From Desulfobacteraceae bacterium Eth-SRB2 (GTDB taxonomy: Bacteria > Desulfobacterota > Desulfobacteria > Desulfobacterales > UBA11574), in the NCBI GenBank assembly GCA_004193595.1, contig RPGQ01000010.1, forward strand, positions 124,519 through 176,756: a stretch of 52,238 nucleotides of DNA, in the 5' to 3' direction. The position numbers were made by a program, and so were the translations under genes. Positions 20,030 through 29,500 of the stretch are shown here, piece by piece. Below the pieces are notes generated by a model. That model ran no database searches and was not told the DNA's origin. It saw only the letters and a program-made list of their open reading frames with translations. The first letter of the stretch is position 1. Each line of letters opens with the position of its first letter.

Positions 20030-21439
20030 TTATTTGATTCCTGCTATTTTTCTTTTACCGAATATGGGACCGAAACTTTCCATTTCCAGATCCTCAAACC
20101 ACATGGAGCGTCCGACTTCGCCCCTTAGCCTTCTAACTTCCCGGATTCCCATAGCGCCCATCACTTCGATTAACTGGTTGTGCCAGGCGCCAATGAGATT
20201 GACGATTCTCTGGCTACCCCATTCCGGATCGATTTGATGGTCTATTTTTGCCGGACAGGGCAGACCGTTTCGACATTGGTAGCATAGCCGGCACTCTAAA
20301 GCGACTAACAGGCCGATATCAACGATAACACCGTCGGCGCCGCAAATAATCGATTTGGCCATATGTTCGGCCATGGCGATCCCTCCGGAAAATACCAGAT
20401 TAATTTTTTGTCTGACGAAATTATCCACCAGCTTTAGGTGAATTTCCCGAATCATTTCCTTTAAAAATATAGGATGCTCCGTATTCAGTTCTTTGCCGTG
20501 TTCATCGGCATAAAAATGAAGGGTGTCCACATGGGCATAGGAAAGTTCCAGAGCACGGGAAGCAGCCGTTGCATCCATCGGAATGCCGATAATAATAAAA
20601 CTATCCGGTTTTATTGCACGAATTTCAGTAATCGTTTTATCGATATCAGGGGCGTCCGCCAGTTCCACGGCACGGCTTTTGAGGATAAGCTCTTTGTAAT
20701 CCATGTAATTTTCACAAGTTAAACAAGGAATAAGATGATCGGCGTATGGACTCAGAACCTTATGGTCCTGAGGCCGGATCAGCATTAAGGTTCCCAGAAT
20801 TCGTGCCGCCTTGGCCGCTGACAAAAGAATTTGTTCATTTAAAATAAGCGTATCCGGCAACTGAAACATTAAGGGGATGGGAAGCTCCAAAATGGGAGGC
20901 ACATCCGAAGCCAAAGACATATCGGCATTAAACTTTAAGGGCGTGGCTCTACGGGAGATTTCGAAACAGGTACTGATATACTCGCGGCCGTGGATACCGT
21001 CTCTTGTGGGACGAACAATTTCAGACATATCGGTCCACATGGAATCGAAACCGGCGGCAACAAAAGGACCGCGATAGCCGGCTCCGGAAACCGGAACTTT
21101 ACCGGTGTGGGCTTGATACCAGAGCCTGTTGATAGTATCAGGTTTCCAGTAATCGTCTCCCAGTGTACGGTATTCCGGATTGATCACCCGGGAAAAAATG
21201 CCTTTTGTACATTCTTGAACACAACGAAAACAGCTCATGCAGGTATACAGGTATTCCGGTTCGCTCATGGTGCTAAAATGCTTATAATTGTCCCCGAAAA
21301 TCCCAAAGACACATTTTTTCTTGACGCACTCTTTGCAACTGCCGGCACAATCTTCCCGGAACTCAACCGTGGCGTATTTGCCGATGGGGTTGTACCTTGG
21401 CTCTGCTGTTTTTATGGGAATATGATACTTCTTGGGCAT
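20030..21439 (-). CDS. Divergent glutamate-synthase-like iron-sulfur protein, probably non-catalytic
   Basis: A 469-residue paralogue of its downstream neighbour. It keeps the layout: an N-terminal cysteine pair region (CAGSCKECVKKKC and CMSCFRCVQECTKG), then a barrel whose end reads FSGGIAMAEHMAKSIICGAD, then CRLCYQCRNGLPC matching the 3Fe-4S ligands, and the GSQRIVNLIGAWHNQL helix. The active-site loops AKPGxGG and GSYGGTGAAP present in the neighbour are missing, and the middle of the barrel is much shorter. I infer an electron-transfer or regulatory partner, not a second synthase. It is tightly coupled to the catalytic subunit (3-base gap). Confidence 0.75.
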   Translation of the reverse strand: MPKKYHIPIKTAEPRYNPIGKYATVEFREDCAGSCKECVKKKCVFGIFGDNYKHFSTMSEPEYLYTCMSCFRCVQECTKGIFSRVINPEYRTLGDDYWKPDTINRLWYQAHTGKVPVSGAGYRGPFVAAGFDSMWTDMSEIVRPTRDGIHGREYISTCFEISRRATPLKFNADMSLASDVPPILELPIPLMFQLPDTLILNEQILLSAAKAARILGTLMLIRPQDHKVLSPYADHLIPCLTCENYMDYKELILKSRAVELADAPDIDKTITEIRAIKPDSFIIIGIPMDATAASRALELSYAHVDTLHFYADEHGKELNTEHPIFLKEMIREIHLKLVDNFVRQKINLVFSGGIAMAEHMAKSIICGADGVIVDIGLLVALECRLCYQCRNGLPCPAKIDHQIDPEWGSQRIVNLIGAWHNQLIEVMGAMGIREVRRLRGEVGRSMWFEDLEMESFGPIFGKRKIAGIK

Positions 21440-21726
21440 AAAATCTCCGTTTTCAATTGTCGATTTTCAAATGTCGATTGTCGATTGAATATTGACTATT
21501 AAAAAACTCTAAAGTTTTCAATCATCAACCGTTATACGCTTCAAAAGACCAAAAACGTAACAATTGGATCAAGTTTTTGGCACACAAAATAATCTTTGAA
21601 AAAAAGGAATTTATAATGTATCCAGTATCGGTTGCGCCTGAAACTCTGCAAAGTTTTCAACATCAATTTGGCGGTTTAAGGCAAAGCTTCGCTGTTCATC
21701 AATTATCAATCGTAAATCTTCAATTA
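21440..21726. other. Intergenic gap with short TCGATTxTCAA-type repeats
   Basis: This 287-base gap between metF and the glutamate synthase genes begins with repeated TCGATT and TCAATTG units (21452-21500), similar to those upstream of purF. No gene, terminator or riboswitch was recognised. It may hold a separate promoter for the glutamate synthase genes. Confidence 0.5.
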
Positions 21727-22650
21727 CTAGGGCCTTGGTGTAAGACCGGCCGACTCAACGATTTGGCCGACAATTTCCTCCCACTCAATCGCCATAATAT
21801 GAACACCGTGAACCCCTTCAATGTCACGCAGTTCGGCAATGGTTTCCAGGCATATGTTGATGCCTTCTTCAACAGCCTTTTCCTTGGGAACGCCTGCCAT
21901 TCGTTTGATCAGAGGCTCGGGCACATCCATGCCGGCCACCTTGTTGTTCATAAATTTTGCCATTCCTGCAGATTTCAATGGGGTGACTCCGCCAAGAATG
22001 TGAACTTTTTCGGTGAGGCCCTCATCTCGGGCCATTTTCATCCACTCCTTGAACCGATCCATATTATAGATGCACTGGGTCTGAATGAAATCAGCACCGG
22101 CATCAATTTTTTTTGCCAGACGGATGACTCGATATTCAAAAGGATCGGCAAAGGGATTGGCGGCGGCTCCGATAAACATTCGGGGCGGGCCGTTGAGTTC
22201 GAATCCGCTCATGTCTTTTCCTTGATCCCGCATGGTCTGTACGGTCCGGATAAGATTCATGGAATCGATATCAAAAACGTTTAAGGCATCGGGCTGGCTG
22301 CCGAAGCTCTGATGATCTCCCGAAAGACAAAGAATATTTTTGATGCCCAAAGAGTAGGCGCCCATGATATCCGATTGCAGGGCGATCCGGTTCCGATCCC
22401 GGGTGACCATTTGCATGACAGGTTCCAGACCCATTTGTAACAGATGAGAACACGCCGCTATGCTCGACATTCTCACAATAGCGGTTTGATTGTCGGTGAC
22501 GTTTACCGCATCTACGTACCCTTTTAATAATTCGCCTTTTTTTCGGACAACCTCAGGATTCGCCCCCCTGGGAGGACCGCATTCGGCGGTAACGGCAAAC
22601 TCTCCTTTTGATAAAGTTTCCTGCAATCTGCTTTGTGCGTTCATATTCAT
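21727..22650 (-). CDS. metF: Methylenetetrahydrofolate reductase, catalytic subunit
   Basis: A 307-residue FAD-barrel enzyme interconverting methylene- and methyl-tetrahydrofolate, a step of the methyl branch of the Wood-Ljungdahl pathway. The barrel starts FAVTAECGPPRGANPEVV and includes DAVNVTDNQTAIVRMS, LCLSGDHQSFGSQP and ADFIQTQCIYN. The start at 22650 (MNMNAQSR) is chosen because it overlaps the metV stop as ATGA; the longer in-frame version from 22707 would overlap metV by 60 bases. Pairing with MetV points to the MetVF type found in acetogens and sulfate reducers. Confidence 0.92.
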   Translation of the reverse strand: MNMNAQSRLQETLSKGEFAVTAECGPPRGANPEVVRKKGELLKGYVDAVNVTDNQTAIVRMSSIAACSHLLQMGLEPVMQMVTRDRNRIALQSDIMGAYSLGIKNILCLSGDHQSFGSQPDALNVFDIDSMNLIRTVQTMRDQGKDMSGFELNGPPRMFIGAAANPFADPFEYRVIRLAKKIDAGADFIQTQCIYNMDRFKEWMKMARDEGLTEKVHILGGVTPLKSAGMAKFMNNKVAGMDVPEPLIKRMAGVPKEKAVEEGINICLETIAELRDIEGVHGVHIMAIEWEEIVGQIVESAGLTPRP

Positions 22651-23315
22651 ATCATATGATCCTCTCTCACCAGTTTTCTTGGGCCTCCTGAAAGGCTGGT
22701 GCTCCAATTTTTCGGGGGGATATATTTCCTTAAGTTATCCATCTGCCCCAATGCCTTAAGCCGGTCAATAATGAGTTGCCAGGCGCAATCCGTTTCAGGA
22801 TTAATCTCGCATTTGCCGTTTTGTGATCCGCCGCAGGGGCCGTTCAAAAGTTTTTTGGCGCAGCGGGTTACCGGGCAAATTCCTCCGAATATGTCCAGTC
22901 TGCAATTACCGCAGCCGGAACACTCTTCGGTAAAGACGCCCTGCTTTTCCAAAACGCCGATGAAGGTGGTATTGACACCGGGAAGGACGGGGGTTCTGGC
23001 AAACCGTCTGGCAAGCGCCTGAACGCCGGCGCCGCAGGCTAAAGATAACACCCCCTCGCTACGAGAGACAGCCGGTGCGCTTTCCCGGATAAATTCGTCT
23101 TCACACTGGCGTTCTATGGTAAGCTCTTCGATCTCGATTTTTTTACCGTCTTTTTTACAGGCCAGTCTCAGAGCCGATGCAAGCACGGCAACTTCGTCCT
23201 CTCCTCCGGCAAAACAGGTTTTCACGCAGGTGCCACAGCCCAGAATAAGGATTTTCTTATAGGGTGCTATGATTTCCTTGATTTCCGATAATGGTTTTTG
23301 CTCTGCAACGATCAT
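22647..23315 (-). CDS. metV: MetV, cysteine-rich partner of methylenetetrahydrofolate reductase
   Basis: A 222-residue protein of the methylene-THF reductase C-terminal (MTHFR_C) family. The N-terminal half has a CGTC motif (LILGCGTCVKTCFAGGE). The C-terminal half has clustered cysteines, CSGCGNCRLDIFGGICPVTRC and LLNGPCGGSQNGKC, typical of MetV iron-sulfur/zinc binding. Known MetV forms a complex with MetF and feeds it electrons. Its TGA overlaps the metF ATG. It follows the MvhD-like gene by 160 bases. Confidence 0.92.
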   Translation of the reverse strand: MIVAEQKPLSEIKEIIAPYKKILILGCGTCVKTCFAGGEDEVAVLASALRLACKKDGKKIEIEELTIERQCEDEFIRESAPAVSRSEGVLSLACGAGVQALARRFARTPVLPGVNTTFIGVLEKQGVFTEECSGCGNCRLDIFGGICPVTRCAKKLLNGPCGGSQNGKCEINPETDCAWQLIIDRLKALGQMDNLRKYIPPKNWSTSLSGGPRKLVREDHMI

Positions 23316-23475
23316 AGATTAACTCCATTTGATTTTTTTGATTAACGAGGATTTTCGTTCAAGATCAAGGCATGCGAAAAAAAATAACCAAAGGCATATA
23401 ATTTGATATTCCGAGGATTATTTTTTGAGCATAACGCAGAAATTGTGCGAAAAGATCGTTAAGCAACTGAATCAT

Positions 23476-23895
23476 TCATGCGGCCGGGTTTTGACCCAAC
23501 TCAGCCAGATTTTTCAGTGCATTGTCTATTATTTGAGTTGCTGCGGCGGTATCTCCGGCAGCAATATTGCTTAAAGACAACCGCCCACCGTCTATGCCGA
23601 TGTCATCCAGCAAATTTTTGACCCAAGCAACCCGTTTTTTTGCTCTTATGTTGCCCTCAACATAACGGCACTGCCCTTCGGGGCAGACCAGCACGACCAC
23701 CCCATCTGCTCCGGCTTCAAACGCCCGAAGCAAAAAAATATCCTTAACCATACTGGAGCAGGGGAGCTTTATAAATTTAACCTCAAAATCGTTCCTGCCG
23801 ACAAAGATCGAATGAGTGTTTTCAGTAAAGGCATTAATGCAGTGAAACACGGTTATTTTAGGTATAAATTTTTTATTCATAGCTGGCGTCAACAT
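23476..23895 (-). CDS. MvhD-like electron-transfer iron-sulfur protein
   Basis: A 139-residue protein of the MvhD / hydrogenase iron-sulfur subunit family, which carries a [2Fe-2S] cluster and links HdrA-type flavoproteins to a redox partner. The expected cysteines are visible: FHC near the start, LPCSSMVKDIFLLRAFEAGADGV in pieces, then VCPEGQCRYVEGNIRAKKR. The start may be 23895 or the ATG at 23880 (MNKKFIPKI); neither has a well-spaced Shine-Dalgarno. It is first in the metVF operon, so it probably delivers electrons to or from MetVF. No hdrA lies in the window. Confidence 0.87.
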   Translation of the reverse strand: MLTPAMNKKFIPKITVFHCINAFTENTHSIFVGRNDFEVKFIKLPCSSMVKDIFLLRAFEAGADGVVVLVCPEGQCRYVEGNIRAKKRVAWVKNLLDDIGIDGGRLSLSNIAAGDTAAATQIIDNALKNLAELGQNPAA

Positions 23896-23984
23896 TCCTA
23901 AACATTCTGTAATAAAATGATCCGAAAAAAAAACGTCTGAATCTAGTTATACCAGATAAAGACGCCTTTGTCTTGTGATGGATT

Positions 23985-24008
23985 ACTTTATACAACTTTG
24001 TATAAAGT
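23985..24008. promoter_or_regulatory. Near-palindrome upstream of the MvhD-like gene, candidate operator
   Basis: ACTTTATAC (23985-23993) and GTATAAAGT (24000-24008) form a 9-bp inverted repeat with a six-base centre, about 90-110 bases upstream of the MvhD start. A T-run follows on the plus strand, but no plus-strand gene precedes it, so an operator is more likely than a terminator. Confidence 0.35.
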
Positions 24009-24184
24009 TTTTTACAAAAAGCTATATTCTATTATTTATTTGTCAAGAGATAATTAAACGGATCTTATTATCCATATTATTACCACTTAAATGCAATATA
24101 GATGCCAAGAGTATCAATAACCATAACTGTCTAAATTAGTTTCATAATATGCCTATCCAAAAGGGAGTGCCCATATATCAAGGT

Positions 24185-24225
24185 ACATTTTTGTTATAAA
24201 TTTGTCGAAGAAATAACAAAAATGT
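24185..24225. repeat. Perfect 13-bp stem-loop in a gene-free stretch
   Basis: ACATTTTTGTTAT (24185-24197) pairs with ATAACAAAAATGT (24213-24225) around a 15-base loop. No T-run follows on either strand. The surrounding 23896-24357 stretch is AT-rich and has no other recognisable feature. Confidence 0.5.
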
Positions 24226-24357
24226 CTTAAACTAAATCAGATTTTCTGTCTTTGGCATTGAAGTTCTCCTTAAAATTATCCCCTTCGTGAAAGTTCAAAA
24301 ACAAAGCATCTTGAGCTGTTTGCGGGTGATAAAATAGTCGGAATTGGGGTGCCGCAT

Positions 24358-24666
24358 CTATTTACTATAGCGTGAGTCAGTGCCAAACGGACTTTTGGAT
24401 CGAAAAAGAGCGGACCATGGGTGTTGTAAAGAAGGATCGTATAAAATAGTAGAGGGTAGATGATAAGACGCCTGGAAATCGTTGTTTTCAGTGTCATAAA
24501 ATATTTTAAACCTCTTAGACAAATTCAACTCCAAGGCCATGAAAATCTTTCTCTGTGTCTCAACCCGGCACGGCTTACCGAATTCAATCCGTGAAATGGT
24601 TAATTGCCAGTAATAAACCTTGCATTTTCCCAACATCTGCGTTATGAATCCTGCTTTAGTAATCAC
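24358..24666 (-). pseudogene. Xre-type helix-turn-helix fragment
   Basis: Minus-strand codons from about 24666 to 24481 read as an Xre/Cro-like helix-turn-helix: KAGFITQMLGK, then QLTISRIEFGKPCRVETQRK, then IFMALELNLSKRF, matching the pattern TISRIExGK...ETLxKIxxAL. The usual first helix is missing and the region after about 24480 looks non-coding. A GTG at 24666 preceded by AGGTG could start a 102-residue product, so a short functional protein cannot be ruled out. It is divergent from the TetR gene. The homology pattern is seen; the remnant status is inferred. Confidence 0.45.
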
Positions 24667-24715
24667 TAAAAGTACACCTGTCCTGCCAGTTTGAGACCAT
24701 AACAAAGAGGCGTCC

Positions 24716-25321
24716 ATGCCCGGTCTGAGAACCAACAAAAAACAAGACATCATCCAGGCGGCCACCCTGCTGTTCGCCGCGCAGGGGTTCGACGGCACCA
24801 CCACCCTTCAGATATCCAAAAAGGCCCGCATTACCGAACCGGTGATCTACTACCACTTTACGGGCAAGGACCAGCTGTTCACCGGTATTATATCTGATAC
24901 CTTTGCCAGGTACTATGCGCATCTGGACGGTTTACCTAAGAAGACCCGGACGGAATTTGAGAAGATCGCCAATTTGATCGCCCTTCACCTGGATATTGTC
25001 GAAGAGATGCCCGACCAAATCTACCTGGCGGCCAGCGCCTGCCCGGCCCGGCTAAAGGACCCTGACGGCCTGTGCTGCCGTAACATCGAAACCATGCACC
25101 GGCGTCTCGAACATTACCTGACCGGCTGCCTTGAGGTCGGTATTGCCCGGGGCGAGTTCTATCCGGTGGATGTGGTCGCTACCGTGGACCTGTTGATTGT
25201 TCTGCTCGTGGGGCTTTTACGGCAAAAGGGATTGAAGGTGATGCAAATAAAAGGGATCAAACAGACCGCCGTGGACTTTTGCCGGCGTAGTTTGGTGAAT
25301 ACAGAGTTTGGACACGGATGA
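24716..25321 (+). CDS. TetR/AcrR-family transcriptional regulator
   Basis: A 201-residue repressor. The N-terminal helix-turn-helix covers about residues 8-55 (IIQAATLLFAAQGFDGTTT, ISKKARITEPVIYYHF), followed by a helical ligand-binding domain of normal size. AGAGG precedes the ATG by five bases. The ligand and target are unknown; no efflux or enzyme gene is adjacent, so it may act on itself or at a distance. Its base composition is more GC-rich than the intergenic DNA around it. Confidence 0.9.
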   Translation: MPGLRTNKKQDIIQAATLLFAAQGFDGTTTLQISKKARITEPVIYYHFTGKDQLFTGIISDTFARYYAHLDGLPKKTRTEFEKIANLIALHLDIVEEMPDQIYLAASACPARLKDPDGLCCRNIETMHRRLEHYLTGCLEVGIARGEFYPVDVVATVDLLIVLLVGLLRQKGLKVMQIKGIKQTAVDFCRRSLVNTEFGHG

Positions 25322-25522
25322 ACGCTGATGATCTGGATCGAGAAACAGTTTGAACTCACAAAAGAGGAATTGAACAATTGGAGGTCGCAATTTGCGACTT
25401 CCAATCGAGATATAATGGGATTTAATTATAAACAAGTTTGTTTTCCGACAGGATGAACAAGATGTTCAGGATTATTTTTATCATTAAAATCCAGTAGATC
25501 TTGTCAAACAATAAATAATTTT

Positions 25523-25651
25523 GTGTTCATCTGCGTGCATCTGCCTGCCCCGTAGGTCCGGAAGATCGTACTGGGACGGCTAATTAAAAAATCTGTGTCC
25601 ATTTGCGTTCATTTGCCTGCCCCGTAGCTCCGGAAGATGGTACTGGGGCGG
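25523..25651. repeat. Two-copy 57-bp direct repeat, period 72
   Basis: Copies at 25523-25579 and 25595-25651 share GTGTxCATxTGCGTxCATxTGCCTGCCCCGTAG and CGGAAGATxGTACTGGGxCGG (written in two parts). They are separated by 15 bases. There are only two copies and no spacer logic, so this is not a CRISPR array. The rest of the gap 25322-25676 holds no gene. Confidence 0.7.
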
Positions 25652-25676
25652 TGCCAAAGGTTTATTTTAGATTTTT

Positions 25677-25973
25677 ATGCCTAAAACAGAAAAAAACCGT
25701 CGTTGGGAAATTTTTCGTGCGTTACTTCCCTTTTATGGTAAGATCGTTACACCTGATTTCCTGCGGAAGACGTCTGATTTTGTTTTGGGTACCATATCTG
25801 ATCAATTTGAGGTTGTTGTGCACCCGAAAGCAAAACAGGCAAGTGTGAATAAATTTTCGATATTGGAGATGAATGGGGTACCAATTAATCTTCCTTAAGA
25901 TGAAAATTATTACCCGCATCCAGAAGCTTTGGAATGGCATAAAAAAGAAGTTTTTAATAAATTTTCGCTATAA
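25677..25973 (+). pseudogene. Small gene of unknown family interrupted by an in-frame TAA
   Basis: An ATG at 25677 opens 73 codons (MPKTEKNRRWEIFRALLPFY ...) ending at a TAA at 25896-25898. The same frame then continues for 24 more protein-like codons (DENYYPHPEALEWHKKEVFN) to a second TAA at 25971. The composition across the stop is consistent with one roughly 97-residue protein broken by a nonsense mutation. No family recognised and no clear Shine-Dalgarno. Confidence 0.4.
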
Positions 25974-26506
25974 ATGCTTAGAGCAATCATTTTGATGTCG
26001 AAAACATGGTTTTAAGAAAAAATAAGGGCTGTTTTTTGACCGTATTTAACCTAAACACAATCACTTAGCTTGGTCAGACCCGGATTTCGTAATACAACGT
26101 TTTTGTAACATATTGAATCACTTAATCATTTTCATTGATTTTTTCCCCGTATTCAATTATAGACCATCAGAGTTTTTTTAAGCAGGGAGAATATCGGGAA
26201 CGCCCCTTGATTCTCCTGTCGTAATGACCACCTGCTGCCGCTTCACTGCATGTCCTAAAGGACGTTCCCAACCTGAATTTTTCAAACAATCATATAATAT
26301 CGCCGTTCTAAATGTTCGAGATAGAAAAACGCATAATTGCAAAGTGTTCCGGAATACGTCCCAGATTATTAATGAGGGTTTAAAGTACGTTCAGCGTCAA
26401 CGTCTCCAAGGATAACAGTACAACTTCTGGTGGGTTTATGGCTCGTCACGGGAGCCATGGCACAAACGATTTATATCAAGGTTCTTCATTCAGGAGAAGT
26501 AGTAAG
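25974..26506. other. Gene-free stretch before the defence island
   Basis: Mostly AT-rich, with no gene I can support. At about 26190-26270 GGGAACG(C)CCCTT and AAAGGACGTTCCC form an imperfect inverted repeat, possibly the fold of a dispersed element. AGGAG at 26492-26496 serves the res start. Confidence 0.4.
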
Positions 26507-29500
26507 ATGGATAATCGATTCTTCGAAAAGCCTGTTCTTAACTCTCCTTATGAGTACCCGGCGCGCCATTGGGAACTTGATGACGATGGGCAGCCGACTC
26601 AAAGGATCATTGAAAAACGCCGCAGCGCAAAATTTATCACACCTATTCCAAAGCCGAAAAAGCGTAAGGGATTACAAAAACAGTTAAAACTGCTTCTTGA
26701 TGAAGGTAAAGGACTTTCAACCCAGGAACAGCAATACGATCCCACCCCGATCATTAATGCGCTTCGTCGAGAGGTGGATCAATGGCGAAGCCTATCCAAT
26801 CCAAATGATTGGAAAGTCACACCCGAAACCGCCCGATTGCTTCAGCATTGGCGGCACCATAAGTTCAACAGCTTTCGGCCTTTCTTCTGTCAGGTGGAAG
26901 CAGTTGAAACAGCCATCTGGCTGACCGAGGTCGCTCCCAAAAAGGGTAAAGCCGAAAAAGGCTTTATGGAGCACCTTGCAAATGCCAATAACGACGCCAA
27001 TCCCGAACTGTCGCGTTTGGCCCTGAAGCTTGCTACCGGTGCCGGAAAGACAATGGTCATGGCCATGCTGATTGCCTGGCAAACGATCAACAAAGTGCGC
27101 CGACCCAACAGTCGGAAATTCACCCGCGGGTTTCTGGTTGTAACCCCCGGGCTGACCATCCGCGACCGACTCCGCGTTCTTCAGCCTAACGACCCGGACA
27201 GCTATTACGAGAGCCGTGAACTGGTGCCCGGCGACATGCTTAACGATTTGGATCGGGCCAAAATCGTCATTACCAACTACCATGCGTTTAAGCTGCGAGA
27301 GCGCATGGAGCTGTCCAAGGGCGGGCGCTCCCTCCTCCAGGGTCGTGGTGAAGCGCTGAACACGCTGGAAACAGAAGGCCAGATGCTTCAGCGGGTGATA
27401 CCGGACCTGATGGGTATGAAAAACATCTTGGCAATCAACGACGAGGGACATCATTGCTATCGGGAGAAGCCGGGGGAAGACGATGTCAGCGCCCTGAAAG
27501 GAGATGACAAAAAAGAGGCACAAAAAAATAACGAGGCTGCCCGGCTTTGGATCACGGGGCTTGAAGTCGTAATCCGCAAACTCGGCGTCACCCGTGTTAT
27601 GGATCTGTCAGCCACACCCTTTTTCCTCCGGGGGTCAGGATATGCCGAAGGCACCCTGTTCCCATGGACGATGAGCGACTTCTCGTTGATGGATGCTATC
27701 GAATGCGGGATTGTAAAACTGCCACGGGTGCCAGTGGCTGACAATATTCCTGGAGCAGAGATGCCTATGTATCGAAACCTCTGGGAACACATTCGAAAGA
27801 AAATGCCGAAGAAAGGACGTGGCAAGGCTGGCTCACTTAATCCGTTAAACTTGCCACCGCAACTACTAACAGCACTTGAAGCACTGTACGGCCATTACGC
27901 AAAAACCTATGAGCTTTGGCAAGAAGAGCGTATCTCCGTGCCTCCCTGCTTCATCATCGTTTGCAACAATACATCCACTTCCAAGCTAATCTACGATTAT
28001 ATTTCTGGCTTTTACCGCCAGAATAAGGACGGTTCAAGCCAGCTCGAAAATGGTCGACTGGAACTATTTCGAAATTTCGACGAACATGGAAACCAGCTCG
28101 GTCGACCCCGGACTTTGCTAATCGACAGCCGACAACTTGAATCCGGCGATGCATTGGATAAGAATTTTCGCAACATGGCCTCGGATGAAATCGCACGTTT
28201 TAGGCGCGAAATAATCGAACGCACCGGCGATCGCCGCCAGGCCGAGAACATCACCGACCAGGACATACTCCGGGAAGTTATGAACACCGTCGGCAAAGAA
28301 GGCCGCCTTGGAGATTCGATCCGTTGCGTGGTGTCGGTTTCCATGCTCACAGAGGGGTGGGACGCCAACACCGTCACCCATGTTCTGGGCGTGCGCGCTT
28401 TCGGAACCCAGCTGCTTTGCGAGCAGGTCATCGGTCGTGCGCTTCGACGGCAGTCGTACGATCTCAACGAAGAAAACCTGTTTAATGTTGAATACGCAGA
28501 CGTTTTAGGTATTCCCTTCGACTTCACAGCCAAGCCGGTGGTTGCGCCACCACAGCCACCCCGAGAGACCATCCATGTCAAAGCAGTCCGCCCTGACCGT
28601 GATCATCTGGAAATCAGCTTTCCGCGTGTTGCAGGCTACCGGGTCGAACTGCCGAAAGATCGACTGACCGCAAAATTTAACAACGATTCTGTGCTCGAAT
28701 TAACACCGGATCTTATTGGTGCGACGGAGACCCAGAACGCCGGAATCATCGGTGAAAAGGTAGACCTCAACCTGGTTCATACCGGAGACGTGAGACCTTC
28801 GCAGGTTCTCTACGAATTGACCGCTCACCTCGTTTTGACGAAATGGCGAGATCCTGACGGGGAAGCTCAGTTACAGCTGTTTGGTCAGCTAAAACGTATC
28901 ACGCGGCAATGGATAAACGGTTACCTGGTCTGTAAGGGTGGCACTTATCCCGCGCAGCTGAAATACAAAATGATAGCCGATACGGCCTGTGAGCGTATTA
29001 CCGCAGGCATCACCCGCTCACTATTAGGAGAACAGCCCATCAAGGCGGTCCTCGACCCTTACAACCCCAAAGGCTCAACCATCCACGTAAACTTCAACAC
29101 CTCCAAGACCAGCCGCTGGCAGACCGATGCACGCCGATGCCATATTAATTGGGTCATCCTCGATAGCGACTGGGAGGCCGAGTTCTGCCGGGTTGCCGAG
29201 TCCCATCAAAAGGTCAAAGCATACGTAAAGAATCACAGCCTCGGGCTGGAAGTCCCATACCGCTATGGTTCTGAAAAGCGTGTCTACCGGCCCGACTTTA
29301 TTGTATTGGTGGACGATGGGCAAGACGACCCACTACACTTGATTGTAGAGATCAAAGGCTATCGTCGTGAAGACGCCAAGGAGAAGAAAGCGACCATGGA
29401 AACCTATTGGGTACCCGGAGTGAACAATCTCTGCCGGCTCGGACGCTGGGCCTTTGCCGAGTTCACCGAGGTCTATCAGATCGAATCTGATTTTGAAGCC

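Noticed and set aside
25523..25651. CRISPR-like array
   Set aside because: Only two 57-base copies, no third repeat, no cas genes.
26224..26415. 63-codon ORF before res (starts MTTCC)
   Set aside because: No ribosome-binding site, no family pattern, and its start lies inside an inverted repeat.
26792..27523. 243-codon ORF antisense to res
   Set aside because: Long only because the GC-rich res codons lack stops on the other strand; its sequence has no protein motif and res motifs explain the region.
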